NCBI RefSeq assembly: GCF_009883635.2
Contig: NZ_CP026115.2
Location: 4,340,001-4,404,000 of the forward strand
Direction of reading: 5' to 3'
Length of the DNA stretch: 64,000 nucleotides
Origin: Pseudomonas putida
GTDB lineage: Bacteria; Pseudomonadota; Gammaproteobacteria; Pseudomonadales; Pseudomonadaceae
Part shown: in pieces, positions 17,269 through 27,200 of the stretch
Numbering within the stretch: position 1 is the stretch's first letter
How the letters are laid out: the number at the start of each line of letters is the position of its first letter
Made by a program: the position numbers and the translations under genes
The notes under the pieces: model-generated
Databases searched by the model: none
What the model saw: the letters and a program-made list of their open reading frames with translations, nothing else
What the model was told of the DNA's origin: nothing

Positions 17269-17755
17269 GTTTGCGAATCCAGGTTTCGACCGCCTGGCTG
17301 AGCCCGACGATGGCCTTGTCGTCGAGCTTGCACTCGGGCTTGTAGGCGCCTTCGACCAGCACCATCCAGCGGGTCAGGCCGGCGGCCGGGCAGCGGTTGT
17401 CGAGAAAGGCCAGCCACTGGCGGCCGTTCAAGGTATGGCTGTTGGCGCCGGGGTAGTGGTTGCGGCACAGGCGCTTGAGCAGGGCGTTGATCTGCTGCAG
17501 CCAGGCGCCGGCCGGCGCGCCGTCGTAGGGGCGCGGCAGGCGGGCGAGTTCGGCCAGGGCTTCCAGGCGCACCGGGTCGAGTGGCAGCTCGGCGCGCACC
17601 ACCGGACGCTTGCCCGGGCGCCAGCGGCGCAACCGCCACAGGCCCCAGACCAGCAGCGGCAGCAGCGCGAGCAGCAGCCACCAGCCCGGTGCCGGCGGCC
17701 ACAGGCCGATCGCTGGCGGTGCGATCAGCGGTTGCAGCTGGTCCAGCGGGTTCAT
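17261..17755 (-). CDS. DUF4381 membrane protein
   Basis: 164 residues: one TM helix (WWLLLALLPLLVWGLW, about 25-40) preceded by a Pro-rich periplasmic N terminus (PLIAPPAIGLWPP), with a cytoplasmic domain of about 110 residues. DUF4381 proteins recur in moxR-bat operons and have no known activity. I prefer ATG 17755, with GAGGTG about seven bases upstream, over GTG 17764, which has no room for a Shine-Dalgarno. Fourteen bases separate it from the DUF58 stop. Confidence 0.82.
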   Translation of the reverse strand: MNPLDQLQPLIAPPAIGLWPPAPGWWLLLALLPLLVWGLWRLRRWRPGKRPVVRAELPLDPVRLEALAELARLPRPYDGAPAGAWLQQINALLKRLCRNHYPGANSHTLNGRQWLAFLDNRCPAAGLTRWMVLVEGAYKPECKLDDKAIVGLSQAVETWIRKHV

Positions 17756-17768
17756 TGTGCGCACCTCA

Positions 17769-18713
17769 TCATGAATCGCCCCGTGGTCGCTGGGCGTTCA
17801 GGTATTCGCGCAATTGTTCGATCATCTCGCTCTGGGTGCTCAGCGGCATCAGCAGCACGCGCAGCTTCTGCGCCATCAGCTCCCAGCGCTCGATGCGCGC
17901 TTCGGCCTGTTGACGGTAGGCCTGGCGCAGGTTGGCGTCCAGGGTGTCGAGCTCCAGCTGCGAGCCGCGCTGGGCGAAGCGCAGCAGGCCGGCGGCGGGC
18001 AGGGCGTGGTCGAGCGGGTCGGACACCGGCATCAGCAACAGGTCGCAATGGCGCGAGAGCATGGCCAGGTGTTGCTCGGCCTGGGCACTGAGCGAGCGTT
18101 CGTCGCAGATGACGATGGCCAGGCTGCCGGGGCGCAGTACTTCACGGGCGCGGCGCAGGGCCAGGCCGAGGCTGTCGGTCTGCGGCGCGGCTTCGGTGTG
18201 CAGGGCCTGGTTGACCTTGGCCAGGCGGTTGAGCAGCTGCAGCAGGCTCTGTTTGCTGCGCCGTGGCTTGATCTCGTGGTGCTCGTTATCGCCGAACACC
18301 AGCCCGCCGATGCGGTCGTTGTGGCCCAGTGCGGCCCAGCCGAACAGCGCGGCAGCCTCGGCTGCAAGCACCGACTTGAACATCAGCCCCGAGCCGAAGA
18401 ACAGGCGCTGGCTCTGTTCGACGAGGATGAAGATCGGCCGTTCGCGTTCCTCGTGGAACAGCTTGGTGTGCGGCTCCTGAGTGCGTGCGGTGACGCGCCA
18501 GTCGATGTTGCGTACATCGTCACCGGCCTGGTACACGCGCACCTGGTCGAAGTCCACGCCGCGCCCGCGCAGCTTGGAATGGTGCAGGCCGACCAGCGGG
18601 CTGCGCTGGCCGGGGCGGGAAAACAGCTGGATCTCGCGCACGCGGTGGCGCATGTCGATCAGTTCGGCGAGGCCGATGCGGATGCCGGGTTCGGCCTGCG
18701 GCGCGGTGGGCAT
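17769..18713 (-). CDS. DUF58 (VWA-like) protein of the MoxR operon
   Basis: 314 residues, soluble. It contains the DUF58 signature GRGVDFDQVRVYQAGDDVRNIDWRVTART followed by KLFHEERERPIFILVEQS, where the VWA MIDAS-like site normally begins (here VEQSQ, degenerate). DUF58 proteins are the usual second gene after moxR and are probably chaperoned or remodelled by it. Three bases separate it from the moxR stop. Confidence 0.88.
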   Translation of the reverse strand: MPTAPQAEPGIRIGLAELIDMRHRVREIQLFSRPGQRSPLVGLHHSKLRGRGVDFDQVRVYQAGDDVRNIDWRVTARTQEPHTKLFHEERERPIFILVEQSQRLFFGSGLMFKSVLAAEAAALFGWAALGHNDRIGGLVFGDNEHHEIKPRRSKQSLLQLLNRLAKVNQALHTEAAPQTDSLGLALRRAREVLRPGSLAIVICDERSLSAQAEQHLAMLSRHCDLLLMPVSDPLDHALPAAGLLRFAQRGSQLELDTLDANLRQAYRQQAEARIERWELMAQKLRVLLMPLSTQSEMIEQLREYLNAQRPRGDS

Positions 18714-18716
18714 GGG

Positions 18717-19676
<960 letters not shown>

Positions 19677-19698
19677 CGGCGGCGGTTCCTGGGTTTGC

Positions 19699-19720
19699 GC
19701 CAGGTCGCGGGCGACCTGGC
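19699..19720. promoter_or_regulatory. Palindrome in the moxR leader
   Basis: Perfect 10-base arms GCCAGGTCGC and GCGACCTGGC with a 2-base spacer, ending 23 bases before the moxR start codon. It could be an operator or an mRNA hairpin that influences translation of the operon. Confidence 0.5.
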
Positions 19721-19821
19721 AGGGGGTGATACTTTAATCTATCCAGGGGTGTGCCGACCAATGCAGGCCGCGATTTTTATCGCTGTCACGGTCGCTGCAG
19801 GGCGCCCCGCACGCTTTCGGG

Positions 19822-21153
19822 TCAGTTCTTCGAAGTGGAATGCTTGCGCCCCTGGTCGCAGAGGGCGAACACCACCACCAGCACCCCGGCAATCGCCAGG
19901 ATAAGCGCCACGCCATCGGTGGAATGGGTCGCCGACCCGGCCACCAGGGCCAGGCCGCCCAGCGGTGCCAGGCCACCGGCTACCGCGGTGCCGATCTCAC
20001 GGCCGGTGCCAAAGCCCGACGAGCGTGTCTGGGTCGGGAACTGGCGGCTGAGGAACGACCCCTGCGGGGCGAACATCATCGGCGCAAGAATGCCGGTGCC
20101 GATCGCGATGGCGATGTAGATCTGGGTAGGCTCACCGGTGCTCAACAGCTGCAGGAACGGGTAGGCGAACAGTGCCGACAGAACCCCGCCGAGCATCAGC
20201 ACGGTCTTGCTGCTCCAGCGGTCGCACAGCCAGCCGAAGAACGGCACGGCGAAGATCGCCACCAAGCTGGCGATGGTCACCGACAGCGAGGTGACATGCG
20301 CTTCCACGCCCTTGAACTGGGTCAGGTAGGCCAGCGAGAAGGTCTTGAAGATGTAGCTCAGGGCGTTGTAGCCGATGGCCACGAAGAACACCACGGCCAG
20401 GCCCTTGAGGTCGTTCCTGAACAGCAGCTTCAGCGGCGACACCTGTGGCTTGCTGCTATCGGCCTTGTCGAGTTCCTTGAAGTCCGGTGTCTCGGGGATG
20501 CTCTTGCGCACCCACAGGCCGACCGCCACCAGGGCGATGCTGGCAATGAACGGGATGCGCCAGCCACCGGCCAGGAGGAACTCGTTGCCATTCATGGTCA
20601 GCAGGTACACGGTGAGCGACGACAGCAGCAGGCCCAGGTTCAGACCCAGCGCCGGCCAGGCGCCCTGGCTGCCGCGCTTGCCTTCGCTGGCATGTTCGTA
20701 GGAAGTGACTGCTGCGCCGGACAGCTCGGCCCCCGCGCCCAGGCCCTGGATGATTCGGATCACCACCAGCAGGATCGGTGCCCAGATGCCGATGCTGGCA
20801 TAGCCTGGAATCAGCCCGATCAGCGCCGTGCACACGCCCATCATGCAGAAGGTGATCACCAGCACATGCTTGCGCCCGAAGCGGTCGCCCAGGTAGCCGA
20901 ACAGGATGCCGCCGAAGGGGCGGGCGATGAAACCGATGGCGAAAGTGGAGAAGGCCAGCAGCGAGGCCACCGCCGGGTTGCTGGCATCGAAGAAGATCTT
21001 CGAGAACACGATCGCTGCCATGGTCGCGTAGAGGTAGAAGTCGTACCACTCCAGCATCGAGCCGAAGATGGTCGCCGCCGCCACCTTGCGCAGGCGCTTG
21101 CGTTGCTGTTGCGGAGTCTCGTGCGCGGCCGGGGCCGCCTCATGTACCGACAT
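19822..21153 (-). CDS. MFS transporter, metabolite:H+ symporter type
   Basis: 443 residues, about 12 TM helices, with MHS-family hallmarks: MLEWYDFYLYATMAAIVF in TM1, GYLGDRFGRKHVLV in loop 2-3, and RIIQGLGAGAELSGA in TM5. Relatives import small carboxylates such as shikimate, alpha-ketoglutarate or proline. Its position 42 bases after lhgO on the same strand suggests it carries L-2-hydroxyglutarate or a related C5 dicarboxylate; that is inference. No terminator is obvious after it. Confidence 0.87.
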   Translation of the reverse strand: MSVHEAAPAAHETPQQQRKRLRKVAAATIFGSMLEWYDFYLYATMAAIVFSKIFFDASNPAVASLLAFSTFAIGFIARPFGGILFGYLGDRFGRKHVLVITFCMMGVCTALIGLIPGYASIGIWAPILLVVIRIIQGLGAGAELSGAAVTSYEHASEGKRGSQGAWPALGLNLGLLLSSLTVYLLTMNGNEFLLAGGWRIPFIASIALVAVGLWVRKSIPETPDFKELDKADSSKPQVSPLKLLFRNDLKGLAVVFFVAIGYNALSYIFKTFSLAYLTQFKGVEAHVTSLSVTIASLVAIFAVPFFGWLCDRWSSKTVLMLGGVLSALFAYPFLQLLSTGEPTQIYIAIAIGTGILAPMMFAPQGSFLSRQFPTQTRSSGFGTGREIGTAVAGGLAPLGGLALVAGSATHSTDGVALILAIAGVLVVVFALCDQGRKHSTSKN

Positions 21154-21195
21154 GGGGGTTCCTTATTGTCTTTGTAGTTGTGGGTGACGCAGATT

Positions 21196-22389
21196 TCAGC
21201 GGGCCTTCAGGATCTTCTCGGCGATCATCTGGCCGATCGGAATGGCCGAGGTGGCAGCCGGCGACGGGGCATTGCAGACATGCACCATGCGTGGGGTCTC
21301 GGCGAACAGGAAGTCATGCACCAGGGTGCCGTCGCGCATCACCGCCTGGGCGCGAATGCCCGCTTCGTAGGGCAGCAGGTCTGCCACTTCCAGCGATGGG
21401 CAGTACTTGCGGCACTGTTCCAGGTAACCGCGCTTGAACAGCGAGTTCTTCATCTCGGTGGTGCCGGAACCGAGGTTGTTCCAGATGGTTTTCCAGAACC
21501 CTGGGAAGCGGGCGTACTCGGCCACGTCGCGCCAGTTGACCGAAAGCTTGCGGTAGTTCTCGCGGCCGAAACCGAGCACGGCGTTCGGGCCGACGGTAAC
21601 GCTGCCGTCGATCATGCGCGTCAGGTGCACGCCGAGGAATGGCAGCTCCGGGTCGGGAATCGGGTAGATCAGGTGGTTGACGATCTGATTCTTGCTGGCC
21701 GGCAGGCGGTAGTACTCGCCGCGGAAGGGGATGATCTGATGGTCGATCTTCACCCCGGCCAGGCGCGCCAGGCGGTCGGACTGCAGGCCGGCGCAGGCCA
21801 CCAGCTGGCGGGCGCGCCAGGTGTGGTTGTCGGTGCCGATGGCGACATGGTCGGCGTGCTCCTGGATGGCGCGCACGCGGGTGGACAGGTGCACCTCGCC
21901 GCCAGCCTGGCGGATCACCTTGGCCATGGCGTTGCACACCTGGGTGTAGTCGACGATGCCGGTGGCATCGAGGAACAGCGCGCCCTTGCCGACGATGTTC
22001 GGTTCACGTTCAGCCAGCGCGGCAGCGTCCAGTCGCTCGACCTTCAGGCCGTTCTGCTGCGAGCGCTCGTACAGTGCCTGCATGCGTTGCACTTCCAGGT
22101 CGTTGGAAGCCACCAGCAATTTGCCGCAGACCTCGAAGGCGATGCCGTGCTCGCTGCAGAAGTCCTTGGTCGCCTGGGCGCCGCGCTTGCACAGTTCGGC
22201 CTTGAGGCTGCCCGGTGCGTAGTAGATGCCCGCATGAATCACGCCACTGTTGTGGCCGGTCTGGTGGCGACCGAGGCTGGCTTCCTTCTCCAGGATCAGC
22301 AGGGATGCGCCCGGGCGCTGTTCGAGCAGGGCCATCGCGGTGGCGAGGCCGACGATGCCGCCGCCGATGATGCAGTAGTCGTAAGTCAT
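21196..22389 (-). CDS. lhgO: L-2-hydroxyglutarate oxidase
   Basis: 397 residues of the DAO superfamily: N-terminal FAD-binding GxGxxG (DYCIIGGGIVGLATAMALLE), the HQTGHNSGVIHAGIYYAPGSLKAELC segment characteristic of LhgO/YgaF, and a C-terminal VCNAPSPAATSAIPIG. It oxidises L-2-hydroxyglutarate to 2-oxoglutarate and passes electrons to the respiratory chain at the membrane. CsiD (glutarate hydroxylase), its common partner, is not in this window, so the substrate here may be imported. An operator-like site lies about 45 bases upstream of the start. Confidence 0.93.
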   Translation of the reverse strand: MTYDYCIIGGGIVGLATAMALLEQRPGASLLILEKEASLGRHQTGHNSGVIHAGIYYAPGSLKAELCKRGAQATKDFCSEHGIAFEVCGKLLVASNDLEVQRMQALYERSQQNGLKVERLDAAALAEREPNIVGKGALFLDATGIVDYTQVCNAMAKVIRQAGGEVHLSTRVRAIQEHADHVAIGTDNHTWRARQLVACAGLQSDRLARLAGVKIDHQIIPFRGEYYRLPASKNQIVNHLIYPIPDPELPFLGVHLTRMIDGSVTVGPNAVLGFGRENYRKLSVNWRDVAEYARFPGFWKTIWNNLGSGTTEMKNSLFKRGYLEQCRKYCPSLEVADLLPYEAGIRAQAVMRDGTLVHDFLFAETPRMVHVCNAPSPAATSAIPIGQMIAEKILKAR

Positions 22390-22425
22390 GCAGGGGTACC
22401 TTGGTATTCTTGTCGGTGGATCTGC

Positions 22426-22444
22426 TTATCAGGTTGTCAGACTA
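22426..22444. promoter_or_regulatory. GntR operator-like site upstream of lhgO
   Basis: TTATCAGGTTGTCAGAC followed by TA. It contains TTGTC-A-GACTA, a near-perfect copy of the TTGTC-A-GACAA palindrome found upstream of the regulator gene at 23228. It is shared only with that site and lies 37-55 bases before the lhgO start. Confidence 0.7.
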
Positions 22445-22492
22445 AGTAGTGCGTAAAAAGGCCCGCGTCAGGCCGCGTCGGTTTCTCCGAGG

Positions 22493-23203
22493 TCAGTCGA
22501 GGGCGGGAAGGTCGATCTTCAGGCGCTTCGCCGAGGCGCGCAGGTGCGCTTCGGCGCAGGCTGCGGCCGCCTGGCGGTCGCCATCGGCGATGGCCTGGTA
22601 CAGCGCCTGATGTTCACGATTGGCATCGGCCGAACCACCCACCGAGTGGGCAGCGGAGTTTTCCCAGGCGGTGCGTCGGGCGCTCGCCAGCTGGCCGCCG
22701 AGGAAGTCGTGGAAGGCCACGAAGTAATCGTTCTTGCTGGCTTCGGCAATCGCCCGGTGGAAGGCCACGTCGGCGGCCGAGGCGGTGGCGAAGTCGCTGC
22801 GCTTGTCGAGCATTTCCTGCAGGGCCTTGGCCATGTGGGCCAGGTCCTGCTCGTCGCGGCGGCGGGCGGCGATGGCGGCGGCCTGGGTCTCGATCCACAG
22901 GCGCATTTCGAACATCTGCACCAGGTCCGGCTTGCGGCCATTGCTGCCGGGGAAGCGGAACACGGTGCCGGCGGGTGTTTGCGAGATGTAGGAGCCGAGT
23001 CCGCGACGGGCGATCAGCACGCCATCGGCCTTGAGCTGCGCCACCGCCTCACGCACCACCGAGCGGCTGACGTTCAGCTGTTCGGCCAGTTGCTGTTCGG
23101 TGGGCAGGCGCGATTCGGCGGCCAGGCGGCCGGAATCGATCTCGGCGCGAATGGCGCTGACGACCCGGTCTACCAGGGTGTCGGGGCGCTGGAGCTCTAA
23201 CAT
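22493..23203 (-). CDS. lhgR: GntR/FCD repressor, probable LhgR
   Basis: 236 residues: winged-helix GntR domain (RLPTEQQLAEQLNVSRSVVREAVAQLKADGVL) and an FCD ligand domain with the metal-ligand pattern (D in ADVAFHRAIAEAS, H in ANREHQALY, H in AEAHLRAS). It neighbours lhgO and shares its operator-like site, so it fits LhgR, the L-2-hydroxyglutarate-responsive repressor described from P. putida. Symbol by context and family. It lies about 25 bases downstream of its own operator, implying autoregulation. Confidence 0.85.
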   Translation of the reverse strand: MLELQRPDTLVDRVVSAIRAEIDSGRLAAESRLPTEQQLAEQLNVSRSVVREAVAQLKADGVLIARRGLGSYISQTPAGTVFRFPGSNGRKPDLVQMFEMRLWIETQAAAIAARRRDEQDLAHMAKALQEMLDKRSDFATASAADVAFHRAIAEASKNDYFVAFHDFLGGQLASARRTAWENSAAHSVGGSADANREHQALYQAIADGDRQAAAACAEAHLRASAKRLKIDLPALD

Positions 23204-23219
23204 GGAAACGGTTGCCTAG

Positions 23220-23238
23220 TTATCAGGTTGTCAGACAA
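23220..23238. promoter_or_regulatory. GntR operator-like palindrome upstream of lhgR
   Basis: TTATCAGGTTGTCAGACAA, in which TTGTC-A-GACAA (23228-23238) is a perfect 11-base palindrome. Seventeen bases are identical to the site before lhgO at 22426. Confidence 0.75.
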
Positions 23239-23320
23239 TGCCTGTGGAGGAGTAGGCTGTCAACGGTTTCGAGGTGGTGAAGAGGTTTGGGATGTATGTC
23301 TTTAGAGGGTTGTTGCTTTG

Positions 23321-23590
23321 GCGACCGAGCGCCGCCCGCGCGGCGCATCGCGAGCTTTGCTCGCTCCTACGTTTGTTTTGGCCAGTAACGCCTGTGACAG
23401 GGGCGCACGACCGCCTTGTTGGTACGACACGAAAATGAGGCATGCGCCAAGGCGTTCGCGCGCAAATCCCCCAGGACTGATTGGCCCGAAACAAACGTAG
23501 GAGCGAGCAAAGCTCGCGATGCGCCGCGCGGGCGGCGCTCGGTCTCGCAGGCGCTGCAAATCGATCCGCATGCACCCAGCAGCCACAAAA
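23321..23590. repeat. Long inverted-repeat noncoding element, copy B
   Basis: Second copy of the element at 12.55-12.85 kb. Left arm about 23322-23393 (GACCGAGCGCCGCCCGCGCG..., then GAGCTTTGCTCGCTCCTACG) and right arm about 23483-23556, inverted. The core between them is about 80% identical to copy A by eye, including ACGCCTGTG, CCAAGGCGTTCGCGCG and ATTGGCCCGAAAC. The right flank resembles copy A for a further 30 bases (GCATGCACC, CAGCCAC); the left outer arm is lost. It fills most of the 390-base gap between lhgR and the next gene. Confidence 0.85.
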
Positions 23591-23593
23591 AAA

Positions 23594-23890
23594 TCAGAGC
23601 TCGCTGACGAAGGTGCCCGTGCCATCGAGGATGTTCTTCAGGGTCAGCGCCACTTCTTCCAGGTCAGTCCCCGCCGAAGTCAGCACGATCTCCAGCGCTT
23701 CATCTCCCTTCAATGCATCCCGATCCCCGGCCGCCACCTCGATCAGCAGGCGTTGCGCACTCAAGGTCGCCTTCAGCCCATCCAGGGTCGACGGCTCGTC
23801 ATCCAGGGTCAGGTCGACGGTGTCTTCATCCGGATAACGGGTCAGCAGAAACATCTGCCCCTTGTCGCTGTGGCAGCACAAGGTCGCCAT
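23594..23890 (-). CDS. Hypothetical 98-aa soluble protein
   Basis: A small acidic protein (LTRYPDEDTVDLTLDDEPSTLDG ... LEEVALTLKNILDGTG) that I do not assign to a family. The start at 23890 is chosen because GAGGA stands seven bases upstream; an alternative ATG at 23947 would add 19 residues (MQIKTALLFATPCDDEED...), and the Shine-Dalgarno GAGGA itself would lie inside that reading frame. It is transcribed divergently from gdhB and is single-gene in context. Confidence 0.65.
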   Translation of the reverse strand: MATLCCHSDKGQMFLLTRYPDEDTVDLTLDDEPSTLDGLKATLSAQRLLIEVAAGDRDALKGDEALEIVLTSAGTDLEEVALTLKNILDGTGTFVSEL

Positions 23891-24093
23891 GTTGTCTTCC
23901 TCGTCATCGCAAGGGGTGGCGAACAGCAGGGCGGTCTTGATTTGCATGGCAACGGCTCGGGTTTGTGGAAATGAGAGGGAATTCTGACAGCCTTGCACAC
24001 ATCCATAAACGTAAAGTTGCCAGCCCTTGACCGAAATTGTCGCAGCCTCGCAAGCGGCAATGACCGCTCAGTCGTTAAGCTTCGGCGAGCCCT

Positions 24094-24112
24094 GAACGTG
24101 CCTGCCACGTTC
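24094..24112. promoter_or_regulatory. Inverted repeat upstream of gdhB
   Basis: GAACGTG-CCTGC-CACGTTC: perfect 7-base arms, 5-base spacer, 110 bases before the gdhB start. It has the form of a protein operator; no T-tract follows. Confidence 0.45.
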
Positions 24113-24222
24113 AACGTCTGGTTTTTACCGTCCGGCTTGCCATGGGTTGGCTATTGTTGATCCGTACATGGCGGACGTGCGCGACGCTTCAACTAATACA
24201 AAGCCCAAGCGGAGTACCACAG

Positions 24223-27200
24223 ATGGCGTTCTTCACCGCAGCCAGCAAAGCCGACTTCCAGCATCAACTGCAAGCGGCCCTGGCGCAGCACATCAGCGAA
24301 CAGTCCCTGCCACAAGTGGCGCTATTCGCCGAGCAGTTCTTCGGCATCATCTCGATGGACGAACTTACCCAGCGCCGGCTTTCTGACCTGGCCGGCTGCA
24401 CCCTGTCGGCGTGGCGCATCATCGAGCGCTTCGACCCCGAGTACCCGCAAGTGCGGGTGTACAACCCCGATTACGAACGCAATGGCTGGCAATCGACCCA
24501 CACCGTGGTCGAAGTGCTGCACCACGACCTGCCGTTCCTGGTCGACTCGGTACGCACCGAGCTGAATCGCCGCGGCTACAGCATCCACACCCTGCAGACC
24601 ACGGTGCTGAGCGTGCGCCGGGGCGCCAAGGGCGAACTGCTCGAACTGCTGCCCAAGGGCACCCAGGGCGAGGACGTGCGCCACGAGTCGCTGATGTACC
24701 TGGAGATCGACCGCTGCGCCAATGCCGCCGAGCTGACCGTGCTGGCCCGCGAGATCGAGCAGGTGCTGGCCGAAGTGCGCGTGGCGGTGGCTGATTTCGA
24801 GCCGATGAAAGCCAAACTGCGCGAAGTCGTCGCTGAAGTGGAGAACACCGCCTACGGCCCGGCCCAGCATGAAAAGGGCGAGGTCAAGGCCTTCCTCGAA
24901 TGGCTGCTGGACAACCACTTCACCTTCCTCGGCTATGAAGAATTCACCGTCCAGGCCGACAGCGACGGTGGCCAGATGGTCTACGACGAACAGTCGTTCC
25001 TCGGCCTGCCGCGCCGCCTGCGGGTAGGCCTGACGGCGGAAGAACTGCGCATCGAAGACTACGCCGTGGCCTACCTCAACGAGCCGCTGCTGCTGTCGTT
25101 CGCCAAGGCTGCACTGCCCAGCCGCGTGCATCGCCCGGCCTACCCGGACTATGTGTCGATCCGCCAGCTGGATGCCGATGGCAAGGTCATCAAGGAACAC
25201 CGCTTCATGGGCCTGTACACCTCGGCGGTGTACGGCGAAAGCGTGCATGCCATCCCTTACATCCGCGTGAAGGTCGCCGAAGTCGAGCGCCGTTCCGGCT
25301 TCGACCCGAAAGCGCACCTGGGCAAGGAGCTGGCCCAGGTGCTCGAAGTGCTGCCGCGCGACGACCTGTTCCAGACCCCGATCGACGAGCTGTTCAATAC
25401 CGTGATGTCGATCGTGCAGATCCAGGAACGCAACAAGATTCGCGTGTTCCTGCGCAAGGACCCGTACGGGCGCTTCTGCTACGGCCTGGCCTACGTGCCG
25501 CGCGAGATCTACTCCACCGAAGTGCGGCAGAAGATCCAGCAGGTGCTGATGGAGCGTCTGAAGGCCAGCGACTGCGAATTCTGGACCTTCTTCTCCGAAT
25601 CGGTGCTGGCGCGTGTGCAGCTGATCCTGCGGGTCGACCCGAAGAACCGCATCGACATCGACCCGCAGCAGCTGGAAAACGAAGTGATCCAGGCCTGCCG
25701 CTCGTGGCAGGACGACTACTCGGCGCTGGTCATCGAGAACTTCGGCGAAGCCCAGGGCACCAACATCCTCGGCGACTTCCCCAAGGGCTTCCCGGCGGGC
25801 TACCGCGAGCGCTTCCCGGCGCATTCGGCGGTGGTCGACCTGCAGCACGTGGTGGCACTGTCCGAGAGCAAGCCGCTGGCGATGAGTTTCTACCAGCCCC
25901 TGACCCGCCTGGGCGAGCGCCTGCTGCATTGCAAGCTGTACCACGCCGACACCCCGCTGGCGCTGTCTGATGTGCTGCCGATTCTGGAAAACCTTGGCCT
26001 GCGCGTGCTCGGCGAGTTCCCTTACCGCCTGCGCCACGCCAGCGGGCGTGAGTTCTGGATCCATGACTTCGCCTTCACCTACAGCGAAGGCCTGGACCTG
26101 GACATCCAGCAGCTCAACGACACCCTGCAGGATGCCTTCATCCATATCGTCAAGGGCGACGCTGAGAACGACGCCTTCAACCGCCTGGTGCTCACTGCCG
26201 GCCTGCCATGGCGTGACGTGGCGCTGCTGCGTGCCTATGCCCGTTACCTCAAGCAGATCCGTCTGGGCTTCGACCTCGGCTATATCGCCAGCACCCTGAA
26301 CAATCACACCGACATCGCCCGCGAGCTGACCCGGTTGTTTAAGACCCGCTTCTACCTGGCGCGCAAGCTCACCAATGAAGACCTGGATGACAAGCAGCAG
26401 CGCCTGGAACAGGCGATCCTCACGGCCCTGGACGAGGTCCAGGTGCTCAACGAGGACCGCATCCTGCGGCGCTACCTGGACCTGATCAAGGCCACCCTGC
26501 GCACCAACTTCTACCAGTCGGATGCCAACGGCCAGAACAAGTCGTACTTCAGCTTCAAGTTCAACCCCAAGCTGATTCCCGAGCTGCCCAAGCCGGTGCC
26601 GAAGTTCGAGATCTTTGTCTATTCGCCACGGGTCGAGGGCGTGCACCTGCGCTTCGGCAACGTCGCCCGCGGCGGCCTGCGCTGGTCGGACCGCGAGGAA
26701 GACTTCCGCACCGAAGTGCTGGGCCTGGTCAAAGCCCAGCAGGTAAAGAACTCGGTGATCGTGCCAGTGGGCGCCAAGGGCGGCTTCCTGCCGCGCCGGC
26801 TGCCGCTGGGCGGCACTCGCGACGAGATCGCCGCCGAGGGCGTGGCCTGCTACCGCATCTTCATCTCCGGCCTGCTCGACATCACCGACAACCTCAAGGA
26901 AGGTGGCGTGGTGCCGCCGGCCAATGTGGTGCGTCACGATGACGACGACCCGTATCTGGTGGTGGCGGCCGACAAGGGCACCGCGACTTTCTCCGACATC
27001 GCCAACGGCATTGCCATCGACTACGGCTTCTGGCTCGGCGATGCGTTCGCCTCGGGTGGCTCGGCCGGTTATGACCACAAGAAGATGGGCATCACCGCCC
27101 GCGGCGCGTGGGTTGGCGTGCAGCGCCACTTCCGCGAGCGCGGCATCAACGTGCAGCAGGACCCGATCACCGTGATCGGCGTCGGCGACATGGCCGGCGA

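Noticed and set aside
19822..23203. Search for csiD or a D-2-hydroxyglutarate dehydrogenase beside lhgO
   Set aside because: Neither is present; the neighbours are an MFS carrier and the GntR regulator only, so a glutarate pathway is not claimed.
23231..23607. ORFs inside copy B of the element
   Set aside because: Same reason as for copy A; the similarity is nucleotide-level.
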